A DNA stretch of 64,000 nt from Bifidobacterium choladohabitans (GCF_016102005.1 NZ_JACFPL010000005.1:1-64000); one strand, 5' to 3'; positions 25,863 to 36,333 are shown, counted from the stretch's first letter. A program made the numbers and translations. The notes: generated by a model not told the origin, from the letters alone.

Positions 25863-28115
25863 TCAGATACGGCTCGCTTCAAAAATCACTGCCTCCGCCG
25901 GATGGATGACCGGTGGCCGGATTCCCTGAGCGCCCAAGGTCGCACCCGGGAGGACCACGCCTTGGGGACGCCACCAGCCCAGAGGGCTTTGTCCGTTGCC
26001 GATCCGATCCAGGTCACAGCAGACATCCAAGGGTCTGATCCGGTAGTCAGCCTTGGAATCCAGGCCGGGAAGCGCCAAGGGCTGCGGGGGGTAATTGACC
26101 GAGGAGGTCAACTGGGTGAAGCGGTAGAGTGCCTGCGAGCCGTCAGCAGAGACCACCCCATCCAAGCGGACCGCCGGGTCTGGTGCATCACCGTGTACTA
26201 CATGACCGGTATGCAGCATATGCCTCCACTGCTTGTAAAAATCGATCCAGCGCCCCAGCTCATCCAGCTGGTCCCGGGGCACGGCAAGCAGGTTCCATTC
26301 CACGCCCATATGACCGAAGAAAGCCATGGCAGCACGCAGACCGAGCGAGGTGGCGCGGCCGGTGGAATGGGCCGGGGAATCACCCACATGCTCACCCATC
26401 ATCTCCGGCGGCACCAGCAGGGATGTGTACCGCTGGATGTCGGCCCGTTCGACCGGATCAACGCAGTCCGAAACCCAGACCCTATCGGCATACTGCAATA
26501 CGCCCAGATCGATGCGGGCGCCCCCTGAAGCGCAGGACTCTATCTCCAAACCAGGATGCCTGGTTTTCAGGTCACGCATGATTCCATAGATCGCCTCGGT
26601 CTGCGCATGCACGGCGGGACGTCCCGACCAGGGAGAGCAGGCCTCGGTCACGTAGCGATTGTGATCCCATTTGATGTAGTCGATGCCCATAAGCGCAATG
26701 AGCGAGTCCATAGCCTCGAACATATAGGCAAAGGCATCGGGATTGGTCAGATCCATGACCTGCTGGTTGCGTCCTACGACGGGCAGCCGGGAAGGCCTCG
26801 GGGACATGACCCAGTCAGGATGTTCGCGAAAGACGTTTGAGTCCGGACTGATCATCTCGGGCTCGAACCAGAGGCCGAATTCCATTCCCAGCTGATGCAC
26901 CCTGGCAGCCAGGGCCTCCAGGCTCTTAGACCCCTCGGGCCATACCTGCCGATCGATGGACCAGTCCCCCAGCCCGGACTCATCCGAACGCCTGCCCTGG
27001 AACCAGCCGTCATCAACGACAAAACGCTCCACACCTATACGGGCGGCCTGTTCGGCCAGGGCAGCCAGCTTGTCATAGGACTGGTCGAAGTAGACCGCCT
27101 CCCAGGTGTTCAGAGTGACGGGTCTGGGACGTGAGGCCAACCCAGGATGCAGGGACCGCAGGAAAGCATGATACCTGTGGGCCGCCTGGTCCAGCCCCTT
27201 GCCACGGGAACCATAGAGCCAGGGCGTGGAATATACCTGCTGGTCGGAATGACCGTCAACAGGAGGAAGCGTGATCTCCCCGGCCATCAGAATCTCGCCG
27301 CCGCCCAGCAATGCGGGAGCCGAAGGAATCCTCTCGGCGCTGAGCAGACCATTGCCGCTCCAGCCCAAGTGGACTGTGTATACCTCGTCATGTTCGAATC
27401 CGAACCCGGGTCGACCAGCGCACATGACCAGGGAGGAATCAAAATCCGGCCGGCCCACCAGGCTTGGACGCTCCAGACGGCCTACGGTCAAGGGCTGACG
27501 TTGTGGACTGCGCTCGCGCAGGTGGTGACCGGTGGTGGTCAGAATCTCGGTTGCCTCGGCCGGCAAAGGAAAAGCCAGCTCCAGGCCGTTGACATCCAGA
27601 TCTCTGGCCGTGTCCAGGTTGAACAGGTCCGCACGCTGCCTGACGAGGCCGGACGGAAGCACCTGGCAACGCCAGGTCAGCCCCACGCCCTGGTCCCGGT
27701 CACGGGCCTGAACCTTCAGCGTCGGGACAGCGGAGTCGTCAGGCCGGATCGGTTCTGCACCCAGATCGACTGATTCCACCTGGAAGCAGCAAAAGACCTC
27801 AACACCGCCGCGGCTGATACGCAGTCGGCGCTGTCCGGTCCAAGCCTCGGACTGGGTCGGAAGGATGCTGGGCCAGGCCGTCAGATCCAGGCCTCCCGAG
27901 ACCCGCTGCGGGGCCAGAGCGTCGTAGGTTCCCAGAAGGGCCTGCGGATCGGCCACTGGATCGCCCCAGTGAACTATCCGCGGCAGACCCTTCCCCGGGA
28001 AGAGGACGGCAAGGGACAGCCCGGATTGCTCCATGTAAACCAACCTGAGGGGAACCCCCGGATTCGATTTGCTCCGATAAGACCCCATCCTTGGGCCGTC
28101 GCGATGATCCTCCAT
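25863..28115 (-). CDS. GH36 alpha-galactosidase
   Basis: A 750-residue cytoplasmic enzyme that removes terminal alpha-galactose from raffinose-type sugars or melibiose. The fold is an N-terminal beta-domain followed by the TIM barrel. VDDGWFQGRR (~370) and LWFEPEMISPDS are typical. The nucleophile aspartate is in DYIKWDHNRYVTE and the acid/base aspartate in SDCVDPVERADIQR. ATG 28115 follows GGCGGAGGTGTC. It converges on the ROK gene with only ~20 bases between. A palindrome like the one in the importer promoter lies about 100 bases upstream, so co-regulation is likely. Confidence 0.95.
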   Translation of the reverse strand: MEDHRDGPRMGSYRSKSNPGVPLRLVYMEQSGLSLAVLFPGKGLPRIVHWGDPVADPQALLGTYDALAPQRVSGGLDLTAWPSILPTQSEAWTGQRRLRISRGGVEVFCCFQVESVDLGAEPIRPDDSAVPTLKVQARDRDQGVGLTWRCQVLPSGLVRQRADLFNLDTARDLDVNGLELAFPLPAEATEILTTTGHHLRERSPQRQPLTVGRLERPSLVGRPDFDSSLVMCAGRPGFGFEHDEVYTVHLGWSGNGLLSAERIPSAPALLGGGEILMAGEITLPPVDGHSDQQVYSTPWLYGSRGKGLDQAAHRYHAFLRSLHPGLASRPRPVTLNTWEAVYFDQSYDKLAALAEQAARIGVERFVVDDGWFQGRRSDESGLGDWSIDRQVWPEGSKSLEALAARVHQLGMEFGLWFEPEMISPDSNVFREHPDWVMSPRPSRLPVVGRNQQVMDLTNPDAFAYMFEAMDSLIALMGIDYIKWDHNRYVTEACSPWSGRPAVHAQTEAIYGIMRDLKTRHPGLEIESCASGGARIDLGVLQYADRVWVSDCVDPVERADIQRYTSLLVPPEMMGEHVGDSPAHSTGRATSLGLRAAMAFFGHMGVEWNLLAVPRDQLDELGRWIDFYKQWRHMLHTGHVVHGDAPDPAVRLDGVVSADGSQALYRFTQLTSSVNYPPQPLALPGLDSKADYRIRPLDVCCDLDRIGNGQSPLGWWRPQGVVLPGATLGAQGIRPPVIHPAEAVIFEASRI

Positions 28116-28217
28116 GACACCTCCGCCATAAGTCCGGCGATGCCGGTCGCCGACACTGATAAATCAGGCTCCATGCTAGGGGCCCGCGGCTAACTTGTCT
28201 GGAAGTGCGTGTTTTTC

Positions 28218-28233
28218 TTACTTGGGAAAGTAA
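28218..28233. promoter_or_regulatory. palindrome upstream of the alpha-galactosidase gene
   Basis: TTACTT-GGGA-AAGTAA is a 16-base interrupted palindrome. Its right half, GGAAAGTAATT, resembles AGAAAGTAATT in the importer control region (24504-24514), suggesting one regulator for both. Inference. Confidence 0.4.
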
Positions 28234-28265
28234 TTCATGGAAATCTGCTCAGTAGCCCCTTGGCA

Positions 28266-29240
28266 TCACCCCTGATCGGACTGCTCCTCATGGTGGACGC
28301 GGAAGGCCAGCTCGGCCAGGTGGACACCGTGGGTCAGGAACTCCTGGGTCCGGCAGACGTAGTCATGCTCGCGGCCCAGGCGCGCCAGATAGCCGTTGAT
28401 GTAGTCCACCTCGGTCGGACGGCCCTTGGACATGTCCTGGTACATGGAGGGGTAGTGGAGCGGGTTGCCCACGCGGCTGACATAGTCCACCTCGTCCAGG
28501 GTCTCCTGGCGGGTCTGGATCAACTGCTTGCCGGCCCGCTCACAGGCGTCATAGGCCTCGTCGATCAGCTGTCGGGACATGTCCTTGGCCCCCGGGTAGG
28601 AGATGAACTGGCCCATGGTGATCTGGTACATGGTGCAGATGGTGTTGACCACCGAGTTGAAGATGATCTTGGCCAGGCAGGTGCCCTCGAAGTTCTCGGT
28701 CAGGATGGGGTTGAGGTTGGCGGCCTTGAAGTCCTCGGCCATCCGGCGCTCCAGGTCGGTGGTCTGCTCGGTCATGGCACACAGGTGCATGGAACCGCCC
28801 CCGGACTTGCCGATGAAGTCCACGTCGCCCGGCCCATTGAGGACCGTGCCGATCATGGCCGTGCCGCCGTAGATGCGCTCCTTGGGGAAGTACTTGAGCA
28901 GCTTGTCGAAGTGCCCCCAGCCATTCATGGCCGAGAAGACCACCTGATGGTCTCGGAAGAGCGGTGCGCAACGCTCCAGGACCCCCTCAAGCTGCATCTG
29001 CTTGAGCATGACGATCCAGACGTCGGGGTCGCCCTTGTAGTCCTCGGGGGTGTAAATGTTGACGGGCACCAAATGCCGATTCTCATGATCGCGGGAAACA
29101 TAGACACCTCCCTGGTCATGAACCTTGTCAATATTGGGCATCCAGGTATCCACGAAATCCACCTGCAGGCCGGCCTGCTCCTGCAGCAGCACGCCCAGCC
29201 GATAGCCCATGGCTCCGGCACCGATGACCGTATAACGCAT
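28266..29240 (-). CDS. 2-dehydropantoate 2-reductase family protein (PanE/ApbA)
   Basis: A 324-residue NADPH-dependent reductase of the ketopantoate family. The N-terminal Rossmann motif is GAGAMG (residues 7-12), followed by a GHFDKLLKYFPKERIYGGTA region. The catalytic-lysine region is LAKIIFNSVVNTICTM. The start at ATG 29240 has AAGAGGGTG upstream. A true role in pantothenate synthesis is possible but no other pantothenate gene is nearby, and many family members act on other 2-oxo acids. Confidence 0.82.
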   Translation of the reverse strand: MRYTVIGAGAMGYRLGVLLQEQAGLQVDFVDTWMPNIDKVHDQGGVYVSRDHENRHLVPVNIYTPEDYKGDPDVWIVMLKQMQLEGVLERCAPLFRDHQVVFSAMNGWGHFDKLLKYFPKERIYGGTAMIGTVLNGPGDVDFIGKSGGGSMHLCAMTEQTTDLERRMAEDFKAANLNPILTENFEGTCLAKIIFNSVVNTICTMYQITMGQFISYPGAKDMSRQLIDEAYDACERAGKQLIQTRQETLDEVDYVSRVGNPLHYPSMYQDMSKGRPTEVDYINGYLARLGREHDYVCRTQEFLTHGVHLAELAFRVHHEEQSDQG

Positions 29241-29462
29241 CGAAACACACCCTCTTTGTTCTCTTGATTAGGCAACGCACCTCCGGGGACCGGCCCGGGG
29301 GATACCAAGCAGTATGCCGAGACGGCAGAAGGGAACCGAGGCAACGGTCGCATGGTGGACATAAGGACTGGAATACGCCCGGATCTCTGCACCTTGGAGG
29401 ACTTGGCCGCATACGCGGACATCCTGTCATCCCGGAGAAAACGTCGACCTAGGCTGGAACCC

Positions 29463-30290
29463 ATGCAGAAAGAGCAGAGCGGATCCGGAGGGATGGACCG
29501 GCGGACCCTGGCCATCCTGGTCCTGGTGGGCGTGATCAGCGGATTCCTGTCGGGGATGTTCGGCATCGGCGGCGGATCGATCATCGTACCGGCCCTGGTG
29601 TGGACCGGACTGCAGCAACGGCAGGCCTCGGCCACCTCGCTGGCCTCCATGATTCCCATGTCGCTGGCAGGGGTGGCCTCCTACGCCCTGGGCGGGCATG
29701 TGGACTGGCTGGCCGCCCTGCTGCTGGCCGTGGGCACGGTCATTGGGGCGCAGATCGGCACCTGGCTGCTGGACCGGCTTCCTGAGGTGATACTCAGGTG
29801 GCTCTACGTGGGCTTCCTGATGGCAGTCATTGCCCAACAGCTGCTGTCCACGCCCTCCAGGGAGAGCAGCATCCGGCTGAGCCCGGCGGTGGCCTTGATC
29901 ATTCTGCTGGTCGGCGTCCTGATCGGAACCCTGTCAGGGCTGCTGGGCGTAGGCGGCGGAGCCATTGCAGTACCGGCCCTGGCCCTGCTGGGCGCCAGCG
30001 ATCTGATCGCCAGGGGAACCTCCCTGCTGGCCATCCTGCCCAGTTCATTGTCGGGAACGTTCACCAACCTGCGCCACCACCTGGTCCACGCCGGTCAGGG
30101 GCTGCTTCTGGGGATCGTGGCCGCTCTGACCACGCCGGTGGGCACCTGGGCGGCCTCAGGGGTCAGCGCGCGAGTGGGCGCCAATCTGTTCGCCGCCTAC
30201 CTCTGTCTGATTGTTTTGCGCTGCATCTGGGCGGCCCTCCAGGTCACCCCGGCCTTCCAGCGGTACAGGGCCAATCACAACCACAGCTGA
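29463..30290 (+). CDS. TauE/SafE-family membrane transporter
   Basis: About 275 residues with eight helices in two homologous halves. Each half has the family's glycine-rich loop: SGMFGIGGGSIIVPALV and SGLLGVGGGAIAVPALA. The family exports sulfite or organosulfonates or moves related anions. Start uncertain: ATG 29463 is preferred. An in-frame ATG at 29352 would add a hydrophilic tail, and ATG 29493 has GGAGGG but with no spacing. It is divergent from the PanE-like gene. Confidence 0.85.
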   Translation: MQKEQSGSGGMDRRTLAILVLVGVISGFLSGMFGIGGGSIIVPALVWTGLQQRQASATSLASMIPMSLAGVASYALGGHVDWLAALLLAVGTVIGAQIGTWLLDRLPEVILRWLYVGFLMAVIAQQLLSTPSRESSIRLSPAVALIILLVGVLIGTLSGLLGVGGGAIAVPALALLGASDLIARGTSLLAILPSSLSGTFTNLRHHLVHAGQGLLLGIVAALTTPVGTWAASGVSARVGANLFAAYLCLIVLRCIWAALQVTPAFQRYRANHNHS

Positions 30291-30299
30291 AAACGGGAC

Positions 30300-30752
30300 T
30301 CAGTCCTGGCGGTGCCGGGCGAAGAAGCCGGCAAGGATCCCGGCGCATGCCTGTTCACACATACCGCCCAGCACCTCGACCTTCGTCCCGGTGTGCGGGT
30401 CACGGGGCAGATCCCAAACCGACCCGCAGGCCCCCATCTTGGGATCCCAGGCGCCGAAGACCACCCTGCTGAAGTGGCAGGCCATCAGCGCTCCTGCACA
30501 CATGGGGCAGGGCTCCAGGGTGACGACCATGGTGCACCCTGCCAAATCCCAGCCCGCGTCGGATTTCCCGATGGCCTCCATCTCGCCGTGGGCCAGGGGA
30601 CGGCCCAAGGCCTGCCGCTGGTTGAAGCCCCGACCGATGACCCGGTCCGAGGCATCCAAGACCAGGGCGCCCACGGGCACATCCCCCCGGTCTCCGGCTA
30701 TGCCGGCCAGCCGCAGGGCCTCCTCCATGGGCGCCTTCCACCGTTCTTGCAC
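30300..30752 (-). CDS. tadA: tRNA-specific adenosine deaminase (TadA)
   Basis: A ~150-residue cytidine/adenosine-deaminase-fold enzyme making inosine at the tRNA-Arg wobble position. The zinc and catalytic motif is HGEMEAI (HxE form) with PCPMCAGAL, and the N-terminal MEEALRLAGIAG and VPVGALVLD match TadA. The GTG at 30752 (VQERWKAPMEEAL) gives the usual length; an open frame running back to 30947 overlaps the neighbouring ATPase gene. It converges with the TauE/SafE gene. Confidence 0.88.
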   Translation of the reverse strand: MQERWKAPMEEALRLAGIAGDRGDVPVGALVLDASDRVIGRGFNQRQALGRPLAHGEMEAIGKSDAGWDLAGCTMVVTLEPCPMCAGALMACHFSRVVFGAWDPKMGACGSVWDLPRDPHTGTKVEVLGGMCEQACAGILAGFFARHRQD

Positions 30753-30787
30753 GGGTTCAGTCTGACAGTCCAGCCCGACAAGTCGGT

Positions 30788-33586
30788 TCAGTTGATCATG
30801 CCCGCGATGCGGCGGCGCACATGGCGCAGATGGCCCTTGGGCCGCCCGGACGTGTCGATGCCACGCTTGGCCAGGAAGGCACGGACCATCTTGTCGCCCT
30901 CGCTGAAGATCAGGACCGTCAGCCCAATCACCAGGCAGATAAGCCACTGGCTTGCACTCAAGGGGGCCATGCCCAGAACGCCCGCAACCGGAGCCAGATA
31001 CATGGCCCCCGCATGGATGCCCAGGGCCACGAACGAGGCCACCAGAAGGAAGGTGTTGTCCAGGGGATTGAGTTGGAAGATCAACCTGTTCTCGGACCTG
31101 GCCGACATGGCGACGAAGAAGTTGAAGAGGACCAGCAGGGTCAGGGCGATGGTCCGGGCGTGGGCCAGATCCATTCCCGCGTTGATGTTGAGGCGGAAGA
31201 GGACCAGGATGCAGGTGGCCATCCAGAGCCCGCAGACGGCCAGTCGCGCCCAGAGCACCCGCGAGAGCAGGCCCTCTCCGGACGAACGTGGGGGCGACTC
31301 CAGTTCATCCCCGTTGCCTGGTTCGAATCCCAGGGCAATATCCTGGACACCGTTGGTCACGAAGTTGATCCAGAGCATCTGCAGGGGCAGGAAGAGCAGG
31401 GGCTCCTCGGAGATCACATTGACCCCGACGGCGATCATGGCGGCTGCAGCCGTGGACAGGAGGAAGTAGGCGGATCCGCGGATGGCCTTGAAGATGACCC
31501 TCCCCTGGCGCACGGCCTGGGTGATGGTGACGAAGTTGTCGTCGGTCAGGACCACATCGCTGGCCTCCCGGGCCACGTCGGTGCCGGAACGGCCCATGGC
31601 GATGCCCACCGAGGCGGCCTTCAGGGCCGGGGCGTCGTTGACGCCGTCGCCGGTCACAGCCACCACATGGCCCTCATCCTGCAGGGCCTCCACAATGCGC
31701 AGCTTGTCCTGGGGGGAGACGCGGGCGGCGATGGAGGTCTCGCGCAGACGGGCCCGGAGGACCTCGTCGCTCATCTCCAGCATCTCGCTGCCGGTCAGCG
31801 CCTGGTCGGTATTCTCAAGACCCAGTCGGCGGCCTATGGCGGCTGCGGTCACCGGGTGGTCGCCGGTGATCATGACCACACGGATGCCGGCCCCGGCGCA
31901 GTCGGCGATGGCCTCGCGCACGCCGGGTCGAGGCGGGTCGAGCATGCCCTCAAGCCCCAGGAATGTCAGATCGTCTGGCCGACGGCGGGAAGCGGGATCC
32001 TGGTCAGGGGAAAGGACCCTGCTGGCCACGCCTATGACGCGCAGCCCCTGGGAGCCCATGGCTTCGTAGGACTTGTGGACGGCCTGGGTGTCCAGGGGAA
32101 CAACCTGGCCATCCGGGTCCAGCATGGTTCGGCTCATGGCCATGACCGCGTCCGGGGCGCCCTTGACGTATTGGGTCAGGGTGCCGTCAGGGCTGCGGCG
32201 GATGGTCATGGAGTGGAGCAGCTCCGGCTCGTAGGGGGTCTCCATGACGATAGGAGCCTCCAGGTCTTCGGTGGTCACGGCCCCGGTCTGGTCGGCAAGG
32301 CGGGCCATGGCCATATCGACCGCGTCGCCGCTGTATTCGATGCCGCCTTGTTCATTCGGCTGCCGGTGGGCCTCATTGGTCAGAGCCCCGGCCCGGGCAA
32401 GTGCGGCCAGACCACGCATACGGTCGTCGTCGGATACAGCCGCTGCACCCAGGTCCACACCCTCGACGGGGACCGGCTGGCCGCCACCCAGGGTGAACTG
32501 TTCCACGGTCATGCGGTTCTGGGTCAGCGTGCCGGTCTTGTCCGAGCCGATGACGGTGATGGAGCCCAGGGTTTCAACGGCCGGCAGCGAACGGACGATG
32601 GCATGGTATTCGGCCATCCTCGAGACACCCAAGGCCATGGCCACGGTCAGCACGATGGGCAGGGCCTCGGGCATTGAGGCCACCACCAGGGAGACTGCAG
32701 ACAGGAAGGCCCCGGTGGCGTCGCCATTGAGGATGGCTCCGCCGATGAAGACGAAGATGGCCACCAGGATGACGGCGACGGCGATGCCCACCTCGGTACG
32801 GTGGATGATCCGCTGCAGGGGCGTGCGGCCCTTGGCCACTTGGACCAGATCGTTGATCTCGCCCAGCTCGGTGTCGGAACCGGTGGCCACCACCAGCCCC
32901 CGTCCACGGCCACTGGTGACCATGGTGCCCGAGAAGGCCATGCAGTGCCTGTCGCCCAGGGCTGCATCGCGGTCCACGGGGTCCGTATTCTTCTTGGCAT
33001 CCTCGCTCTCGCCCGTCAGCATGGCCTCGTCGATGCGCAGTTGGAGGGCTTCGATCAGCCTCAGGTCGGCGGGGATGCGGTCGCCGCTCTCCAGGAGGAC
33101 CAGATCGCCCGGAACCAGCTGGTCGGCGTCAATCTGCTCCATCCGGCCCTGGCGCACCACCCGTGTGGTGGGGGTGGACAGGGTGGTCAGGGCCTCCACG
33201 GCCTTGTCGGCCTTGGACTCCTGCACATAGCCGATGATGGCATTGAGGAAAAGGACCAGGAATATGGCCGCAGCGTCCACATAGTGCTGCAGAAAAATGG
33301 TGATGATGCCGCAGACCATCAGGACGGCGATCAGGGGGCCGGCGAACTGCTCCAGGAAGAGCTTCCAACGGGGTTTGGCCTGGGCCTCGGCCAGGCTGTT
33401 GGGCCCGAAGATCTCCAGTCGGCGTGCGCTCTCCTGCGTATCCAAACCCTGGTCCCCGGTGTGCAGGGTGTCCAGCACAGCCGAGGTCTCCAGGCTATGC
33501 CAGTCGGTGTCGTCGAAACGCATGTCAGCCCCTGCTGCCGCAGCGTTCTGATTCTTAATGTTTGTAGACGTCATGGATGATGTCAT
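30788..33586 (-). CDS. P-type cation-transporting ATPase (P2A/P2 type)
   Basis: A 932-residue membrane pump with N-terminal cation-ATPase domain, ten helices and C-terminal cation-ATPase domain. Motifs are in order: LTGESE, PEALP helix (MPEALPIVLTVAMALG), DKTGTLTQNRMTVEQ phosphorylation site, TGDHPVTA and VTGDGVNDAPALKAA. The PEALP instead of CPC rules out a heavy-metal P1B pump. Calcium or manganese is the usual cargo of bacterial relatives, but the specificity is not settled here. The start is ATG 33586; a second in-frame ATG lies at 33574. Confidence 0.92.
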   Translation of the reverse strand: MTSSMTSTNIKNQNAAAAGADMRFDDTDWHSLETSAVLDTLHTGDQGLDTQESARRLEIFGPNSLAEAQAKPRWKLFLEQFAGPLIAVLMVCGIITIFLQHYVDAAAIFLVLFLNAIIGYVQESKADKAVEALTTLSTPTTRVVRQGRMEQIDADQLVPGDLVLLESGDRIPADLRLIEALQLRIDEAMLTGESEDAKKNTDPVDRDAALGDRHCMAFSGTMVTSGRGRGLVVATGSDTELGEINDLVQVAKGRTPLQRIIHRTEVGIAVAVILVAIFVFIGGAILNGDATGAFLSAVSLVVASMPEALPIVLTVAMALGVSRMAEYHAIVRSLPAVETLGSITVIGSDKTGTLTQNRMTVEQFTLGGGQPVPVEGVDLGAAAVSDDDRMRGLAALARAGALTNEAHRQPNEQGGIEYSGDAVDMAMARLADQTGAVTTEDLEAPIVMETPYEPELLHSMTIRRSPDGTLTQYVKGAPDAVMAMSRTMLDPDGQVVPLDTQAVHKSYEAMGSQGLRVIGVASRVLSPDQDPASRRRPDDLTFLGLEGMLDPPRPGVREAIADCAGAGIRVVMITGDHPVTAAAIGRRLGLENTDQALTGSEMLEMSDEVLRARLRETSIAARVSPQDKLRIVEALQDEGHVVAVTGDGVNDAPALKAASVGIAMGRSGTDVAREASDVVLTDDNFVTITQAVRQGRVIFKAIRGSAYFLLSTAAAAMIAVGVNVISEEPLLFLPLQMLWINFVTNGVQDIALGFEPGNGDELESPPRSSGEGLLSRVLWARLAVCGLWMATCILVLFRLNINAGMDLAHARTIALTLLVLFNFFVAMSARSENRLIFQLNPLDNTFLLVASFVALGIHAGAMYLAPVAGVLGMAPLSASQWLICLVIGLTVLIFSEGDKMVRAFLAKRGIDTSGRPKGHLRHVRRRIAGMIN

Positions 33587-34095
33587 CGGTCAACCTGGCC
33601 TTTCCAAACCGGATCGGTCATTTGTCCCCGCATGCGACCCTCTGCAGTCTTTCCTGCAATCTTCCTTCTGGACCGGGGGATGTCCAAAAGCATCGGGGAA
33701 ACAATAGCGTGAGCGTAAATCCCCAGGGTCAAGAGATGGGGCTCCATGGTCAGCCACCGCAAGCAATGCTCGCTGGGAGGTTCGGAGCCTTCCCGGTCTT
33801 CAAGAGTATACCGATTAAGCCGGCTTTTCATGCGTTTACGAGGGGTCCACGGGCCGGATTTTCACAAATTTTCGCCCATCGCGAGCGCAGTCTGTCCACC
33901 ATTTTGGCTTGAGGTGTCAACTTAGCGCACATTGTCCATTAATGCTGTTCCTGGATATCCCCATTCCGTATACTGGTCTGTGCGACGTCGATCCTCATGC
34001 GACCCTGCACTCGGAGATTCCTTCATTGGTCGAACGAACCCTGCTAGTCGGGCCTGCGGCAGCCCGCCCGGGATTGCGTGGCGGAAAGGAAGCCC
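33587..34095. other. divergent intergenic region
   Basis: About 500 bases between the P-type ATPase and antiporter starts, with no supportable gene. CATGCGACCCT occurs twice (about 33637 and 33996). TATACT at 33969-33974 is a possible -10 for the antiporter, without a good -35. Nothing else is recognisable. Confidence 0.45.
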
Positions 34096-36327
34096 GTGGA
34101 AACATTCATCCTCATTCTGTGCATACTTGCTGCCGTCCTCGTCTCTTCCTTCATTTCCAGATTCATTCCCCGGATCTCCACCCCTCTGGTTCAGATCGTC
34201 CTGGGCGCAGTCATGGCCCTGTTGCCCGTTTTCCCACGGATGCGGCTGGACCCTGAGCTGTTCATGGTCCTGTTCATCGCGCCCCTGCTCTACTACGAGG
34301 CCCACACCATCAACAAGGTGGAGCTGCTCAAGGGATTGCGATCCTCTCTTTCCCTGGCCATCGGACTGGCCGCCCTGACCATGATCATGGTGGGGGTTAT
34401 CCTGCATGCCGCCTGGCCCATGTTCCCACTGGCCGCGGCCATGGCCCTGGGCGCCGCCCTGGGGCCCACCGATGCCGTGGCCGTCTCCTCACTAGGGGAG
34501 AGCGCCGACCTCACGCCAGACGAACATTCAATCCTTGCCGGCGAATCGCTCTTCAACGACGCCACCGGTGTCATCGGCTTCCAGTTCGCCATCCTGGCTA
34601 CCGTGACCGGCTCCTTCTCCCTGCCCAAGGCCCTGGGCGAGTTCCTCCTCGAGTTCGTGGGTGGCATCGGCTTCGGCCTGATCATGGGCTTTGTGGTCAA
34701 CTGGCTCTTTGAGTCGGCCCGCCGCCTGGGCTGGGAAACCACCACTACCCGGATCCTGCTGGAGCTCTTCCTGCCCTTCCTGATTTACATGGTCGGACAG
34801 GACATCCTGCATGTGTCCGGAGTCCTGGCCGTGGTCTCCACCGGACTGCTTATCCGCTTCGACCACACCGGAGTGGGACCCAATACCTCCAAGGCCAACA
34901 TCGTCTCGTCCAGCGTCTGGAAGGTGCTCTCCTTCAGCCTCAACGGTGCGGTCTTCGTCCTTCTGGGCATGCTGCTGCCGGCGGCCATGGGCACCAGCTG
35001 GCGAGACCGGCGGGTCAGCAACTGGATGCTGGTAGCCACCATCACCGTGGTCTGCCTGACCGTGATCGTGCTGCGCTTCCTCTGGACAGCCAGCGTCCTG
35101 ATCTTCACCAAGGATCGTGGAACCGGCAGCAGACCACGGGTCACGTCCAAGCTCCTCAGGTCGGCTGCCGTCATGACCTTCGGCGGCCCCAAGGGAACCA
35201 TCACTCTCTCCCTGGCCCTGACCATCCCCTATATGACCGACGACGGTTCCGCCTTCCCCATGCGCAGCGAGCTGATCTTCGTGGCCGCCGGGGTCATCAT
35301 CGTCACCCTGGTGCTGGCCAACTTCGCCCTGCCGCTGCTGGCCCCCTCACAAAGCAGCGAGGTGCCGGCCCAGCAGGTCGAAAAATCCATCAAAGTGCTC
35401 AGGGGCACGGTCCGTGAGCTCTCAAGCAGGATTACCGACGAGAACCGGCTGGCCATCCAGCAGGTGATCAAGCAGTACAACCACCGCATCGCCAAGCTCA
35501 AGTCGCAAATCGGCCAGTACTCCCCCAAGGACTTCCAGGACCTGCAGGTGCAGACCATGGAGTGGGAGCAAGACTACATGGAGGAGCGACTGAGCCGGAT
35601 CGAAGAGGCCCAGGATCAGCTGGAGGAGAAGCTTAAGAGCGAAGACCCGGATATGGAGCAGGCACCTGCACCAACGCAGTCCGCCACCGGGAACGAGACC
35701 GGGGCCGAACCCAGCACCGAGGCCGAGACCGTAGCCGACAGGGATGCCGACGCCCAGCTGATCGACCAGCGCAACGAGCGCGGAGACGACCAGGACGAAC
35801 TGCTGAATCTGCGCAGCCAGGAACAGGCCGCCCGCAGGATCCTGTCCACCATATCCGGGTCCCTCTTCCACCTGGACAGGGGCGGGGAGCTCCGCTGGAG
35901 GGCCTACACAGCCCGCAGACGTATCAGAGGCCTGTTGCACAGCCAGTTCCACCGCCTGAAGCACCTGACCCAGCCGATCGACAAGGACCAGGTCTACGTG
36001 GCAGGACGCCACCTGCAGGCGGAGATGAACCACTTCCTGATCGAAAAGCTTTACTCCGAGCTGGGCAAGGGACGCTTCAAGACCGAAGACCTGCTGACCA
36101 CCATCATCAACCACCAGATGATCGAATCCTCGGCGGAGGGAAAGACCGAATACGCGGGGATACCCGCCGTCAGGGATCAGGTGGAGGAGGCCAAGCGCGA
36201 AGGGTATGCCATCGAGCTGAGCCAGATCCAGGACATGGTCGAATCCGGGGAGATCTCACGCACGACGGCCAGGAAGATGCGCCGCAACGTCTACGTCATG
36301 CAGGTCGACGCCGACTCGGCCCTGTGA
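34096..36327 (+). CDS. CPA1-family Na+/H+ antiporter with long cytosolic C-terminus
   Basis: A 743-residue antiporter starting at GTG 34096 with GGAAAGGAAG upstream (an in-frame GTG at 34078 is also possible). The first ~420 residues give about twelve helices with the conserved ion-binding pattern: GPTDAVAVSSL, then GESLFNDATGVIGF with the paired Asn-Asp. The remaining ~320 residues are soluble: predicted coiled coil rich in Glu/Gln, an acidic low-complexity stretch and a helical tail, probably a regulatory domain for pH or ion sensing. The gene converges with the esterase gene. Confidence 0.92.
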   Translation: METFILILCILAAVLVSSFISRFIPRISTPLVQIVLGAVMALLPVFPRMRLDPELFMVLFIAPLLYYEAHTINKVELLKGLRSSLSLAIGLAALTMIMVGVILHAAWPMFPLAAAMALGAALGPTDAVAVSSLGESADLTPDEHSILAGESLFNDATGVIGFQFAILATVTGSFSLPKALGEFLLEFVGGIGFGLIMGFVVNWLFESARRLGWETTTTRILLELFLPFLIYMVGQDILHVSGVLAVVSTGLLIRFDHTGVGPNTSKANIVSSSVWKVLSFSLNGAVFVLLGMLLPAAMGTSWRDRRVSNWMLVATITVVCLTVIVLRFLWTASVLIFTKDRGTGSRPRVTSKLLRSAAVMTFGGPKGTITLSLALTIPYMTDDGSAFPMRSELIFVAAGVIIVTLVLANFALPLLAPSQSSEVPAQQVEKSIKVLRGTVRELSSRITDENRLAIQQVIKQYNHRIAKLKSQIGQYSPKDFQDLQVQTMEWEQDYMEERLSRIEEAQDQLEEKLKSEDPDMEQAPAPTQSATGNETGAEPSTEAETVADRDADAQLIDQRNERGDDQDELLNLRSQEQAARRILSTISGSLFHLDRGGELRWRAYTARRRIRGLLHSQFHRLKHLTQPIDKDQVYVAGRHLQAEMNHFLIEKLYSELGKGRFKTEDLLTTIINHQMIESSAEGKTEYAGIPAVRDQVEEAKREGYAIELSQIQDMVESGEISRTTARKMRRNVYVMQVDADSAL

Positions 36328-36333
36328 GCCGAT

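Noticed and set aside
30821-32677. 618-codon plus-strand frame opposite the P-type ATPase
   Set aside because: Shadow of the ATPase gene; composition is Gly/His/Val-rich without motifs.
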